DNA of 43,549 nt from Fundidesulfovibrio agrisoli (GTDB lineage Bacteria > Desulfobacterota > Desulfovibrionia > Desulfovibrionales > Desulfovibrionaceae): contig NZ_JAKZKX010000028.1 of assembly GCF_022808715.1 (NCBI RefSeq), positions 1-43,549 on the forward strand, read 5' to 3'. The notes beneath the pieces are model-generated. The model was not told the DNA's origin. It searched no databases and worked only from the letters and a program-made list of their open reading frames with translations. The position numbers and the translations under genes are program-made. Of this stretch, positions 1 through 8,207 are shown piece by piece (positions within the stretch are counted from its first letter, which is position 1; each line of letters opens with the position of its first letter).

Positions 1-33
1 CTCCGTCCGCGCCACTCAACGGCGCGGACGGAG
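1..33 (-). terminator. Hairpin downstream of the HD-GYP gene
   Basis: A perfect inverted repeat with 13-bp arms (CTCCGTCCGCGCC / GGCGCGGACGGAG) and a 7-base loop lies 20 bases past the stop codon of the minus-strand HD-GYP gene. Any following T-tract would be outside the window, so intrinsic termination is an inference from stem strength and position. Confidence 0.6.
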
Positions 34-52
34 GCCCGCCGCGTTTACGGGT

Positions 53-1204
53 TCAGATGAAGCGTTCCAGCGTGATGTTAAGCTCCCCCGGGTCCAGGCA
101 GGCCTCGATGTCCACGCCGCCTTGGGCGCTCTTGGGCGTGGCCGAGAGGTCCACCAGCTTGGGCAGCATGGGCTGGAGCCTCCGGGAGAAGTTGACCTTC
201 ACCACCGGGCGCGCGGGGGACTCGGGCCGGGCCTCCACCACCAGGCCGTGGGTCTGGTCCGTGAGGCGCACGAAGGTGCCCGGGGGGTACACGCCGAAGC
301 ACTCCACGAATTTCTCCAGCATGCCGGGGGGGAAGGTCTCGTTGCGCCAGCAGAACATGGCCTTGAGCGCGTCGTGCGGGGTGGAGGCCAGCTTGTAGGA
401 GCGGCGGCTGGTCAGGGCGTCGAAGATGTCCACGATGGAGATGATGGGCGAAAAGCGGTCGCGCCCCTCCTGCCCCACCTGCAGGGGGTAGCCCGTGCCG
501 TCGTAGCGCTCGTGGTGGTGCAGCACGCCCAGCAGGATCTCCTTGTCGGTGCCGGGGTGGCCGCGCAGCAGCTCGAAGCCCAGGCGGCTGTGATCCTTCA
601 TCACAGCGAACTCCCTGTCCGAGAGGCGGCCCGGCTTGTTGAGAATCTCCACGGGCACGCGGAACTTGCCCACGTCGTGATAGAGCCCGGCGAAGGCCAG
701 GCGGCGCAGGTCGTCCCCCTGCATGCCCAGGTGCTTGGCGAAGATGATGGAGAGCAGCGAGACGTTCAAGCTGTGGCGGAAGGTGTAGTCGTCGAAGTGG
801 CGCAGCTTGGCCAGCAAGGTCATGTGGGCCGGATTTTCGTCCACGCCTGCCATGAGCTGGTCCACGGCTGTGTAGGAGTCGGAGAAATCCACCTCGCAGC
901 CCCGGCGCACCTTGTCCATCACGTCCAGCACGTGCAGCAGGCAGTGCTCGTAGGCCCTGCGGGGCTTCTCGGTGTCGGGAGGCTTGTTGGCGCGGCGCCG
1001 CTCCCCGGCGGGCGTGGGCCCGGCGAGGCTCTTGGAATCGTCGATGGTGACGCTGGCAACGCCCTCGCGGGCCAGCTCCCGGATCTTCTCCGGGGAGTGG
1101 ATGAATTCCCTCAGGGTACGCCTGGGGTTCTGAAAGGAGCCGTCACCGTAGCATTCGACATACATGCCCACGGCCAGTTGGCTTAAGGGGATATCCTTGA
1201 GCAT
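53..1204 (-). CDS. HD-GYP domain cyclic-di-GMP phosphodiesterase with DUF3391-like N-terminus
   Basis: Predicted cytoplasmic enzyme that hydrolyses cyclic di-GMP. I start it at the ATG at 1204 (MLKDIPLSQLAVGM), giving 383 residues. The reading frame stays open upstream, but that extra stretch has no family resemblance. The first ~60 residues (LAVGMYVECYGDGSF) look like the DUF3391 domain often found before HD-GYP. The HD-GYP core carries the metal-binding HD at H176-D177 (YHDVGK), followed by HHERYDGTGYP with GYP at 238-240, so the catalytic signature looks complete. There is no signal peptide, membrane segment or receiver domain. The gene appears monocistronic: a hairpin follows it, and another sits between it and the upstream glycosyltransferase gene. 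Since a predicted cyclic-di-GMP-binding polysaccharide synthase lies about 8 kb away, this enzyme could lower its ligand, but that link is only inference. Confidence 0.93.
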   Translation of the reverse strand: MLKDIPLSQLAVGMYVECYGDGSFQNPRRTLREFIHSPEKIRELAREGVASVTIDDSKSLAGPTPAGERRRANKPPDTEKPRRAYEHCLLHVLDVMDKVRRGCEVDFSDSYTAVDQLMAGVDENPAHMTLLAKLRHFDDYTFRHSLNVSLLSIIFAKHLGMQGDDLRRLAFAGLYHDVGKFRVPVEILNKPGRLSDREFAVMKDHSRLGFELLRGHPGTDKEILLGVLHHHERYDGTGYPLQVGQEGRDRFSPIISIVDIFDALTSRRSYKLASTPHDALKAMFCWRNETFPPGMLEKFVECFGVYPPGTFVRLTDQTHGLVVEARPESPARPVVKVNFSRRLQPMLPKLVDLSATPKSAQGGVDIEACLDPGELNITLERFI

Positions 1205-1273
1205 GGCGCTTCGCCCGGTACGGCCATGGGCAGAAGAATCCCTAGCATATTCACCTCCCGAAGAAAACTGGCA

Positions 1274-1308
1274 AAAGGCCCGCCCGGTTGTGATCCGGGC
1301 GGGCCTTT
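1274..1308 (-). terminator. Rho-independent terminator of the PHP/glycosyltransferase gene
   Basis: A perfect 14-bp-arm hairpin (AAAGGCCCGCCCGG / CCGGGCGGGCCTTT, 7-base loop) begins 34 bases after the minus-strand stop codon at 1342. Read on the minus strand it ends in a short T run. Confidence 0.88.
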
Positions 1309-1341
1309 GCATCGTATGGAACAGGAGAGTTCAGCGGCCCG

Positions 1342-3741
1342 TCAGCAGGCGCACTTGTAGAGGTCCCAGGTCTGGACGAAGGCCCGGTCGAAGGAGCGCT
1401 GCTCCATGGCGGCCCTGGCGGCGCGGCTCATGCGGGCCAGGCGGGCTTCGTCACCCATGAGGCTGTCCACGGCCTTGACCAGGGATTCGGCGTTGACCTC
1501 GTCCACCACCAGCCCGGTGACGCCCGGCTCCATGTTCTCCTTGGGCCCGCCCAGCGGCGTGACGATCACGGGCAGGCCGGATGACTGGGCCTCCAGCACC
1601 ACGTTGCCGAAGGTGTCCGTGGTGCTGGGGAACACGAACAGGTCGCTGGAGGCGTAGACCCCGGCCAGCTCCTCGCCCTGGATGTAGCCCGTGAACACGG
1701 CCCCGCGCCCTTCGAGCTTGCGCTTCATGTCCCCGGTGTAGGGGCCGTCGCCCACGATGACCAGGTTGAGGTCCGGGTGGCGGTCGGCCAGCTCAAGGTA
1801 GGCGTCGGCCAGCAGGTGCAGGTTTTTCTCCTGCGAGACCCGGCCCACGTAGAGCAGGGTGGTGCCGCCTTCGAGGCCGTAGCGCTGGAGCGCGCCGTTG
1901 CGCTTGGCCGGGGTGAAGCGCTCGATGTCCACCCCGCGGGTGAACAGGGTGATCTTCTCCGGGGCGATGCCCTTGGCGGCCAGCTCCTCGCCGGTGGCCT
2001 TGGAGGGCACGAACACCTTGTCCATCTGGTTGTAGTACCAGATCATGTACTTCCACATCAGCTCCTCCATGGCGTCGTCCCCTGTGAGCACCTTGGCGTA
2101 CTGGGGGAAGGCGGTGTGGTAGGTGCCGTAGATGGGCAGCTTGAGGATGCGCGCGATGCCCAGCGCCGCCAGGCCGATGGGGCCGGGCGTGGCCGAGTGC
2201 AGGTGGGTGAAGCCCTGCTCGTAGGCGTGCTCCAGCATCTCCAGGAAGGGCGGATAGTGGAAGGTCTGGCCCGGATACTCGGGCAGCTCCCAACTGCCGA
2301 TGGGCTCGAACTGCTTCACCCCGTGGAACTGTTCCCTGTCCTGCCCGCCGCAGGTGATGACCATGAGCTCCTTGCCGTGCTTGAGGGCCATGTTCACCTG
2401 CATCTTGAGGGTCAGAGCCACTCCGTTGACGTCGTGGAAGGTGTCGGTGAAGTGGCCGACCTTCACGGTCTTCTCCTGCTCTCCGCCGCTCAGGCTGGCT
2501 TTCGCCTCGCGGCAGAGGGCGCGGTCCTTGGTGAAGACGGTGTAGGCCACGAAGTAGGGCGCGAGCATGGTGTAAAGCGCCCCGGCCGAGCCCAGGCAGT
2601 TGAAGATGTCGAAGACGTTGGCCCCGGAGATCTGGTTGAGCATCCGGTCGCCGAAACCGGCCAGCACCGTGTTGGAGGCCCGGGTGACGAAGCGGAACCA
2701 CTCCTCTTCGGGAGGCAGGGACTCGGCCACGCCCTTCTTGGCCATGGAGTAGAGGCGGGGGTCGGTGTGGATGAGCTTCTCGGCCTCGTGGCGCATGAGG
2801 TCCGGCAGGGAGTCGGAGGCGGGCTTGCGGCCGCGCAGCTTCATGCCCGACCATAAGGCCTGCAGCCGGAAGACCATGCCGGGCTTGCGGGGCTCGCCGC
2901 CGGAGAGGAAGCGGTCCATGAAGGTCAGGAACACGTCCTTGTCCACGTAGCGCTCCAGCCCGAACTTGGATTTATAGAACTGGTAGGCGATGGCGTAGAG
3001 GTTGTGGGCCATGGTCTTGGGCGATGCGGCCCTGCCCGCCGGGCGGGAGAGGCCCGAGCCGATGCCGTCCAGGAAGGTGGCCAGGCTCCTGGCCCCGGGC
3101 ACGTAGGTGTGCATGCTGGCGATGTTGAGCGAGCTGTGGTCGTCCGAGCCGCCGGTGACGCTCTTCTTCCAGGGGGTCAGGCCGTAGGGCTCCAGGCCGT
3201 GCCGGTCGGCCAGTTCCTCGATGGACTCGCGGGTCAGGGCGTTCAGTATCGAGCGAAGGATGGCGTTCTGGTAGGAGTCGCGTGTGCCGTTGAGCTCGAA
3301 GTTGGAGAACATGAGCAGCATGCGCTCGAAGTGCCAGGGGGTGAGCTTGTCGTTCACCCCGAACAGGGGATGGGCGATCACGTGGGTGATGTTCTGCTCG
3401 CGCAGGTAGGGCACCAGGTCGTAGACGTTCTCGCGCAGCTTCTGGAACTCGGCGTGGTGCGCCTCAGTGATGTCGAGCGCCAGGATGTGCGCCTTGCAGC
3501 CGTCCTCCGGGAAATAGCTGGTGATCTCCTCGCTGATGAAGGTGTCGGGCAGGTGGGCGATCTCCAGGGCCCCGGCGATGGTGTTGTGGTCGCTTATGGT
3601 CACCATGCCCATGCCCCGCTGCCGGGCGATCTCGTAGAGGCGCGCCGGTTCGGTGAAGCTCTCGGGGCAGCCGAGCTTCTGGAGGAACCACTGCGAGGGG
3701 CGGGTGGAGTGCTTGGAGTGCACGTGGATGTCGATCTTCAT
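1342..3741 (-). CDS. PHP-domain / GT4 glycosyltransferase fusion protein
   Basis: A 799-residue two-part protein. The N-terminal ~230 residues form a PHP metal-dependent phosphoesterase-like domain: HVH at 6-8, SDHN near 52, AHP near 143 and GGSDDHS near 198 are the usual metal-binding stretches. Residues ~425-799 form a GT-B glycosyltransferase of family 4: an N-terminal nucleotide-sugar fold beginning VGHFTDTFHDVNGV, then GRVSQEKNL and a C-terminal DTFGNVVLEAQSSG segment in the position of the E-x7-E donor site, with Asp in the first acidic position. The middle ~200 residues are unassigned. The ATG at 3741 has an AGGAG box 8 bases upstream. It probably transfers a sugar to a lipid or cell-surface acceptor; the substrate of the PHP half cannot be read from sequence. 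It is a single-gene unit, about 2.5 kb from the polysaccharide locus and in the opposite direction. Confidence 0.9.
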   Translation of the reverse strand: MKIDIHVHSKHSTRPSQWFLQKLGCPESFTEPARLYEIARQRGMGMVTISDHNTIAGALEIAHLPDTFISEEITSYFPEDGCKAHILALDITEAHHAEFQKLRENVYDLVPYLREQNITHVIAHPLFGVNDKLTPWHFERMLLMFSNFELNGTRDSYQNAILRSILNALTRESIEELADRHGLEPYGLTPWKKSVTGGSDDHSSLNIASMHTYVPGARSLATFLDGIGSGLSRPAGRAASPKTMAHNLYAIAYQFYKSKFGLERYVDKDVFLTFMDRFLSGGEPRKPGMVFRLQALWSGMKLRGRKPASDSLPDLMRHEAEKLIHTDPRLYSMAKKGVAESLPPEEEWFRFVTRASNTVLAGFGDRMLNQISGANVFDIFNCLGSAGALYTMLAPYFVAYTVFTKDRALCREAKASLSGGEQEKTVKVGHFTDTFHDVNGVALTLKMQVNMALKHGKELMVITCGGQDREQFHGVKQFEPIGSWELPEYPGQTFHYPPFLEMLEHAYEQGFTHLHSATPGPIGLAALGIARILKLPIYGTYHTAFPQYAKVLTGDDAMEELMWKYMIWYYNQMDKVFVPSKATGEELAAKGIAPEKITLFTRGVDIERFTPAKRNGALQRYGLEGGTTLLYVGRVSQEKNLHLLADAYLELADRHPDLNLVIVGDGPYTGDMKRKLEGRGAVFTGYIQGEELAGVYASSDLFVFPSTTDTFGNVVLEAQSSGLPVIVTPLGGPKENMEPGVTGLVVDEVNAESLVKAVDSLMGDEARLARMSRAARAAMEQRSFDRAFVQTWDLYKCAC

Positions 3742-4151
3742 GGGCGGGCTCCTGGCTTGGTGGGGAAATGAGAAATCGGCCCTGGGCGGCCGATGCGGTG
3801 GAGGCGGACGGTGCGGGGAGCCGCGAAGGCGGCGGGGAGGGCGGGCATGCCGCCGTTCATCCCTGTTTCCCTGGGAAGATGTCTTTTATGAGCGTTTTCA
3901 CGCCGCCTCCCTGTCTTTCGGCCCGATTCCGGTCCGGCTCGGGCCCGGCTCGTGCCGGACCGTGTGTTCCGGGCGCTTTAGCACGCGGGGCGGGGGGCGT
4001 TGTTACGGCGGGCGGATATTTGCGTGACGTCATCGGGCCGGGGATGTGACGCCGCTGTTTCAAGGGGGGAATGGGCGGCAGGAGCGCACAGGCAGGAGCG
4101 CCTCGGGAGGGGCGTCCTGGGTGAACCGCCGCATGGGGAGCGTGGGGCGGG
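3742..4151. other. Intergenic region upstream of the PHP/GT4 gene
   Basis: 410 bases without a supported gene. It must hold the promoter of the minus-strand PHP/GT4 gene and the 3' end of the lipoprotein transcript. A 7-bp inverted repeat (GGCCCGA at 3920-3926, TCGGGCC at 3939-3945) is present but lacks a T-tract. No promoter consensus is clear. Confidence 0.5.
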
Positions 4152-4712
4152 CTAGTTGGTCAGGGCCGCCTGCTCGCTGGCGAAGAACACGTACTGCCCG
4201 CTCAGGCCCGCCCCCGGGTTGGGGCTCCCAGCCGGAGTCCGGGAGGGGACGAATGTGGCCCTGTACCCGAAGGAGACGTAGGCCGCGCCGCTGGGCGTCT
4301 CCACGCTGGGCAGCAGCAGCTTGAAGGGGAAGCCGCCCTGCGGGATGGGCTGGGGCGCAAATGCGGTGGAGGCCTTGGAGAGCACCCGGCCGTGCTCGTC
4401 GCAGAGGTAGGCCGTGACGTTCAGGGCGTCCACGGAGTCCGCCCAGGCCGGCAGGCTCTCCCGGATGGGCTGGGCCGTCCCGAGCACCTCGTACTGCGCC
4501 CCGGAGCGTGTCGCGGTGTATTCAAAGCGCAGGAACTTGGCGGCCAGCTTTTCAGTCGCGCCGCTTGCAAGAGGCTTGGACTGCAGGTGCGCAGCGGAGA
4601 GCCTGGAACAGCCCGCCAGGGCGCAAAGGGCCAAGAGCGCCAGGGCCAGGATTACGGGCCTGGAGACGGGCCTGGAGAAGGATTCCTTCCAAATGGATGT
4701 CCGGCTGAACAT
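4152..4712 (-). CDS. Small outer-membrane-type lipoprotein, family unknown
   Basis: 186 residues from the ATG at 4712. The start was chosen because it gives a classical lipoprotein signal: basic N-region, hydrophobic stretch LALALLALCALAG, then a lipobox ending in Cys (LCALAGC) near residue 31. Ser follows the Cys, so there is no Asp+2 retention signal, which favours outer-membrane sorting. An upstream extension of 93 residues in the same frame is low-complexity and not protein-like. The mature part has alternating hydrophobic/polar stretches (LLLPSVETPSGAAYVSFGYRA) suggesting a beta-rich fold, but I recognise no family. The ribosome-binding site is weak. It stands alone between the PHP/GT4 gene and the IscU-like gene on the same strand; no function can be assigned. 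Confidence 0.75.
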   Translation of the reverse strand: MFSRTSIWKESFSRPVSRPVILALALLALCALAGCSRLSAAHLQSKPLASGATEKLAAKFLRFEYTATRSGAQYEVLGTAQPIRESLPAWADSVDALNVTAYLCDEHGRVLSKASTAFAPQPIPQGGFPFKLLLPSVETPSGAAYVSFGYRATFVPSRTPAGSPNPGAGLSGQYVFFASEQAALTN

Positions 4713-4810
4713 GGCCCGACAGTACCCTGAAATGAAGGAACAAGGCAAGAAGGCCCCGAAGCGGGAGGAAAACGTGCCCGCCACGGGCAAGAGCCCTGGG
4801 ACACAGCGAA

Positions 4811-4837
4811 AGAGCCGGGGCTTTCTGCCCCGGCCCT
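4811..4837 (-). terminator. Hairpin downstream of the IscU-like gene
   Basis: Stem of 11 pairs with one G-U-type mismatch (AGAGCCGGGGC / GCCCCGGCCCT) and loop TTTCT. On the minus strand it is followed by CTTTCG, a weak T-tract. It lies about 140 bases past the stop of the 4973-5323 gene and ahead of the lipoprotein gene. Confidence 0.5.
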
Positions 4838-4972
4838 GGATGTGCTCGGCTTGCCGAACCGGCTGATGGACTGGCGGGACGACTGCTGACCTGAGCTGGC
4901 CGGGCCCGGCTCCGCCTGCCGCGCCCTGCGGGAGGGCTTGCGCGGCGGGGATCCTGGCGTGAGTCGTCCGGC

Positions 4973-5323
4973 TTAGACCCCTTTCTCCCAATTGCGCAGC
5001 GCCAGGCGCAGCGCGGCGACCACATAGGTGTCGCAGTCGGACTTGGGGTCGACCATTTCGAGGTTCTGCTTCAGGTCATCGCCTGAGAACGACCAGGCAG
5101 AGTCGACATCCATCCCTTTCACCAGGGATATCAGGGTACCCAGGCACTGGCGGCTGTAGGAGCATTCGACGCTGCCGCCGATGTCCTTGACGATCCCGTC
5201 GTCCACGAGAATCTGGACGGCTATCTGCCTCTTGCAGAACGTGCTGCCGTAGACTGCCCTGGCGGAAAAAGTCTCCAGCGGCTTGACCAGGGCGTCGTTC
5301 TTGTAGGTCCGTTTTGGTGACAT
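4973..5323 (-). CDS. IscU/NifU-N-like iron-sulfur scaffold-type protein
   Basis: 116 residues from the ATG at 5323, preceded by GGGAGAGAG; the longer open frame upstream is not protein-like. The pattern matches the IscU fold, the scaffold on which Fe-S clusters are assembled: C30, C54 and C97 fall at spacings of 24 and 43, against 26 and 43 for the three cluster-ligand cysteines C37, C63 and C106 of E. coli IscU, with similar surrounding segments (IAVQILVDDGIVKDI; LGTLISLVKGMDV; VVAALRLALRNW). Two usual features differ: the Asp two residues after the first Cys is Arg here, and the residue before the last Cys is Asp rather than His. An additional Cys lies at 60. No cysteine desulfurase gene is adjacent. 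It may be a divergent scaffold, or a cluster- or metal-binding relative with another role. Confidence 0.75.
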   Translation of the reverse strand: MSPKRTYKNDALVKPLETFSARAVYGSTFCKRQIAVQILVDDGIVKDIGGSVECSYSRQCLGTLISLVKGMDVDSAWSFSGDDLKQNLEMVDPKSDCDTYVVAALRLALRNWEKGV

Positions 5324-5524
5324 ACTCTCTCCCGTGCCGGCCTGCGCGCGCCTGTGCGCGTGCGGCCTTGTTGCCGTGGGGGAAACGTCCCCCTTCTTGC
5401 GGTGCAAGGCCACCCCGCCCGTAGCCTTGACCATCGTGCCCGTGTCCATCTTGTCCCGGCCCGCGCGGCCGCACAGCCGTGCGCCGTGCCCTCGTCCGGC
5501 CGGAAATCAAGAACGCGCCAAGCG

Positions 5525-5917
5525 TCAGGACGCCTTGCAGTGCACTCCCAGGGCGATCAGAATGTCCCACATGGTGATGACGCCAACCAGCTTGCCGCCG
5601 TCGATGACGGGGAGTCCGGCCACGTTCTTCTCATCCATGATCTTGGCCGCGGCGGCGAGCGCGTCGGCGGAGGCAACCGAAATCAGAGAGGCGTTCATGA
5701 TGTCTTTCACCTTGATGGAGGCCGGGTCCTTCCCGGGGGCGATGACTTTGGAGATCATGTCCCGCACGGTGATCGCGGCGTAGGCCCCACCGGTGTCGTC
5801 CTTGTCGATCATCAGGCGGCGCATGTTGTTCTCGGCCATGAGTCGCATGGCCTGGGCAACGGTGGCGTCCTTCTTCACGAACATGATCCGGGTCGACATC
5901 GCGTCTTTGACTTGCAT
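5525..5917 (-). CDS. Two-CBS-domain protein
   Basis: 130 residues, a stand-alone tandem CBS pair: first repeat VKDAMSTRIMFVKKDATVAQAM..., second repeat VKDIMNASLISVASADALAAAA... ending GGKLVGVITMWDIL. Such pairs bind adenosine nucleotides or related ligands and usually regulate a partner. There is no attached enzyme or transport domain, so the partner is unknown. The ATG at 5917 has a strong AAGGAGG box and a sigma-70-type promoter upstream. The IscU-like gene follows 201 bases downstream on the same strand, so the two could be cotranscribed, but the gap argues against tight coupling. Confidence 0.92.
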   Translation of the reverse strand: MQVKDAMSTRIMFVKKDATVAQAMRLMAENNMRRLMIDKDDTGGAYAAITVRDMISKVIAPGKDPASIKVKDIMNASLISVASADALAAAAKIMDEKNVAGLPVIDGGKLVGVITMWDILIALGVHCKAS

Positions 5918-6221
5918 TGCTACCTCCTTGGTAGGCTAAACGCTTTTGATGCTTATTTTTTATGACTATGTGAAATTGTTGTCAAGCTGAACCGGGTTGG
6001 GGACTATATCGATAACGGGAAAGGGAGAACGGCGGAACCGGCAAGCCGGTATGCAGGTTGCGGTCCAGGCTAGATCTGGCGCGGCTTCGAGACGTGCTTA
6101 TGTTTTCAGCGCGACTGGACTTGAGTCGAAATAGGAGATAGAGAATCAGCTTGACCAGTTGGTTAGTCGCACTTCGTTTTTGTCCGCGTTTTTGGATGTG
6201 GAAATGCTTGAAGGGTGGGGT
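5918..6221. other. Divergent intergenic region between the CBS and deacetylase genes
   Basis: About 300 bases between divergent genes. The left end holds the CBS-gene promoter. The right part must hold the promoter of the polysaccharide-locus deacetylase, but I find neither a convincing -35/-10 pair nor a GG-N10-GC element there. Confidence 0.5.
5957..5985 (-). promoter_or_regulatory. Sigma-70-type promoter of the CBS gene
   Basis: On the minus strand, a perfect -35 TTGACA (5985-5980), a 17-base spacer and a -10 TAAAAA (5962-5957, 4 of 6 matches). It is followed about 45 bases later by the AAGGAGG box and the ATG at 5917. The surrounding AT-rich patch stands out from the GC-rich genome. Confidence 0.7.
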
Positions 6222-7865
6222 ATGCGTAGTACAAAGCTGTCGATCCGCAGTAGGGAATACGCCGTGACTGCTTTGCCGTACGCTTTGCGCTTCTTGCGCC
6301 GGGCGCTGGCCATTCTTGTTGTGGTCCATTTCCTCGCCTCGTTAGGCCCCTCCATTGCCGCCGCTGGCACGGGGAGCTCCGTGCTCGTGCTTTACGACAA
6401 CACCGGAACGGAGAACTGGCGCGGGCCGCTCTACATCCAATTGCTGCGCAACCTGCTCTCCCACTTCGAGGCGCAGGTGACTTCCAAGCCAGTGGAGGAT
6501 TACGTCTCCGGGGAAGTCAACAACTACGATGTCACTTTCTACATGGGCATCATCTTCGATAACCCCATCCCCGACGCCTTTCTCGCCGACATGTTGGTGA
6601 CCGACAGGACGGTGGCCTGGCTGGGCTACAACTTGCAACAGATGGCCTGGGGCACCCACGGTACTGACTTCACCAACCGCTACGGGCTGACGTTCGTATC
6701 AGAGGACACCGTCAAGTACACCAATGTGACCTACAAGAACACGTCACTGACCCGCGTGGGAGCGGGAACGACCCTCTCCAAGGTGGCCATCGCCAGTTCG
6801 TCCGCCGGGGCGGCCGTGAGCACGCTGGCGACGGCCTCCAACAATGCCGGGAGCAAGACAGCCCCGTACATCCTGCACTCGCAGAACCTGTTCTTCGTGG
6901 CGGACAACCCCTTCACCTTCGTCACCGCCACCGACAGGTACCTCGCCTTCGCGGACGTGCTCTTCGACATTCTCGGAGTTCAGCAGGCCCAGACCCCGAA
7001 GACGATCGTCCGCATCGAGGACGTGTCCCCCATGTCCGACCCGGTCAATATGCGGGCCATCGCGGATTATCTCTCGTCAAAGAACTTCCCGTTCATGATC
7101 AGCGTGATCCCCGAATACCGCGACCCGCTCGGAGCCTACAATTCCGGTGTGCCCTTGACGGTGAAATGGAAAGACAAGCCCCAGGCGCTCAGCGCGCTGC
7201 GCTACATGCTCTCCAAGGGCGGCAGGGCGATCCAGCACGGATACACCCATCAATACCAGGCCCAGGCCAACCCCTTCTCAGGCGTCACCGCCGAGGACTG
7301 GGAGTTCTTCATCGTCACCAAGGACGCCAACGGCAACAAAGTCTACCAGGGGCCAACCCCGGAGGATTCCTACGCCTGGGCGCTGGGCCGCGTGCTCACC
7401 GGGCAGACAATCCTCCACAATCTCAACATCTGGCCCGTGGGCTGGCTCACGCCGCATTACCTGGCCTCCCCGCAGGACTATGCCGCATTCGCCAGGGTCT
7501 ATCCTTATTCCCTGGACAGGGGGGTCTACTTCGTCACCGACTCCAGCGGGACGATGCACTTCGAGGAGCAGATCGCTCCCTACGTGCTCAAGGACGTATA
7601 CGGCATCACCCGCATCCCCGAGACATGCGAATACGTCAATCCCACGGGGACCCCGGCCTTGCTCCCCGCGGACGTCATCGCCAAAGCCGCCGCGAACACC
7701 GTAGTCCGCGACGGGTGGGCGGGCTTCTACTTCCATTGGTACATCGATGTTTCTTACCTGCAACAGATAGTCGAAGGCATCACCGCGCTCGGATACACTC
7801 CGACAACGGCTGGATCGAAACAGCGCTTCAATGTCGCGGTGCCGTACGGGCTTCTTTTGCCCTGA
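6222..7865 (+). CDS. Secreted DUF2334 polysaccharide-deacetylase-like protein
   Basis: 547 residues from the ATG at 6222, preceded by AAGGGTGGGG; in-frame upstream starts exist but lack a ribosome-binding site. The basic N-terminus and hydrophobic segment ALAILVVVHFLASLG ending near SIAAAG (residues ~28-49) form a long signal peptide. From ~260 on it resembles the DUF2334 branch of the NodB/polysaccharide-deacetylase superfamily: RIEDVSP at 264-270 provides the candidate metal-binding or catalytic Asp, and HGYTHQY at 339-345 the paired histidines. The N-terminal ~200 residues look like the extra domain common in this family (SSVLVLYDN...). It is probably periplasmic and removes acetyl groups from a glycan. 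The neighbouring export genes suggest the substrate is that polymer, but 342 bases separate it from wecB, so cotranscription is uncertain. Confidence 0.85.
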   Translation: MRSTKLSIRSREYAVTALPYALRFLRRALAILVVVHFLASLGPSIAAAGTGSSVLVLYDNTGTENWRGPLYIQLLRNLLSHFEAQVTSKPVEDYVSGEVNNYDVTFYMGIIFDNPIPDAFLADMLVTDRTVAWLGYNLQQMAWGTHGTDFTNRYGLTFVSEDTVKYTNVTYKNTSLTRVGAGTTLSKVAIASSSAGAAVSTLATASNNAGSKTAPYILHSQNLFFVADNPFTFVTATDRYLAFADVLFDILGVQQAQTPKTIVRIEDVSPMSDPVNMRAIADYLSSKNFPFMISVIPEYRDPLGAYNSGVPLTVKWKDKPQALSALRYMLSKGGRAIQHGYTHQYQAQANPFSGVTAEDWEFFIVTKDANGNKVYQGPTPEDSYAWALGRVLTGQTILHNLNIWPVGWLTPHYLASPQDYAAFARVYPYSLDRGVYFVTDSSGTMHFEEQIAPYVLKDVYGITRIPETCEYVNPTGTPALLPADVIAKAAANTVVRDGWAGFYFHWYIDVSYLQQIVEGITALGYTPTTAGSKQRFNVAVPYGLLLP

Positions 7866-8207
7866 CTCCCATAGCGGAAGGGAGGCCTCGGAGCGGTTGC
7901 GGATAGAATATAACGATGAAGTCTATGTATTGGCATACGAATGATTGATGGTTTGCAGGCCAGGCGACGCGTTCGTCTGGTGACGACTTTTCTGGAGGCC
8001 GGTACAAGGGATGGAGGCAGGGCCGGGGGGAGCTACAAAGTTTGGAGCAAATACTTCCGGACTGGGCAACAAAGTTTGTTGGCGACCCTTTACTCCGCCG
8101 CCATTGTGTGATTGAGGTTGCTACATAAGTCCAATCCGGCAATCCTATCCAGCCCGGGGGCTTTCAGAGCTCGTCGTTCGCAGTAACTGAAAGGCAGTTG
8201 AACTGAT
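7866..8207. other. Intergenic region before wecB
   Basis: 342 bases with no supported gene. It is less GC-rich than the neighbours (for example TAGAATATAACG near 7903), as expected for a promoter region, but I cannot name a confident -35/-10 pair, a sigma-54 element or a terminator hairpin. Confidence 0.45.

Noticed and set aside
3920-3945. Inverted repeat GGCCCGA...TCGGGCC as a terminator
   Set aside because: Arms of only 7 bp, a 12-base loop that is itself GC-rich, and no T-tract on either strand.
3857-4063. 68-codon minus-strand open frame between the lipoprotein and the PHP/GT4 gene
   Set aside because: Pro/Arg-rich, no ribosome-binding site, no recognisable family.
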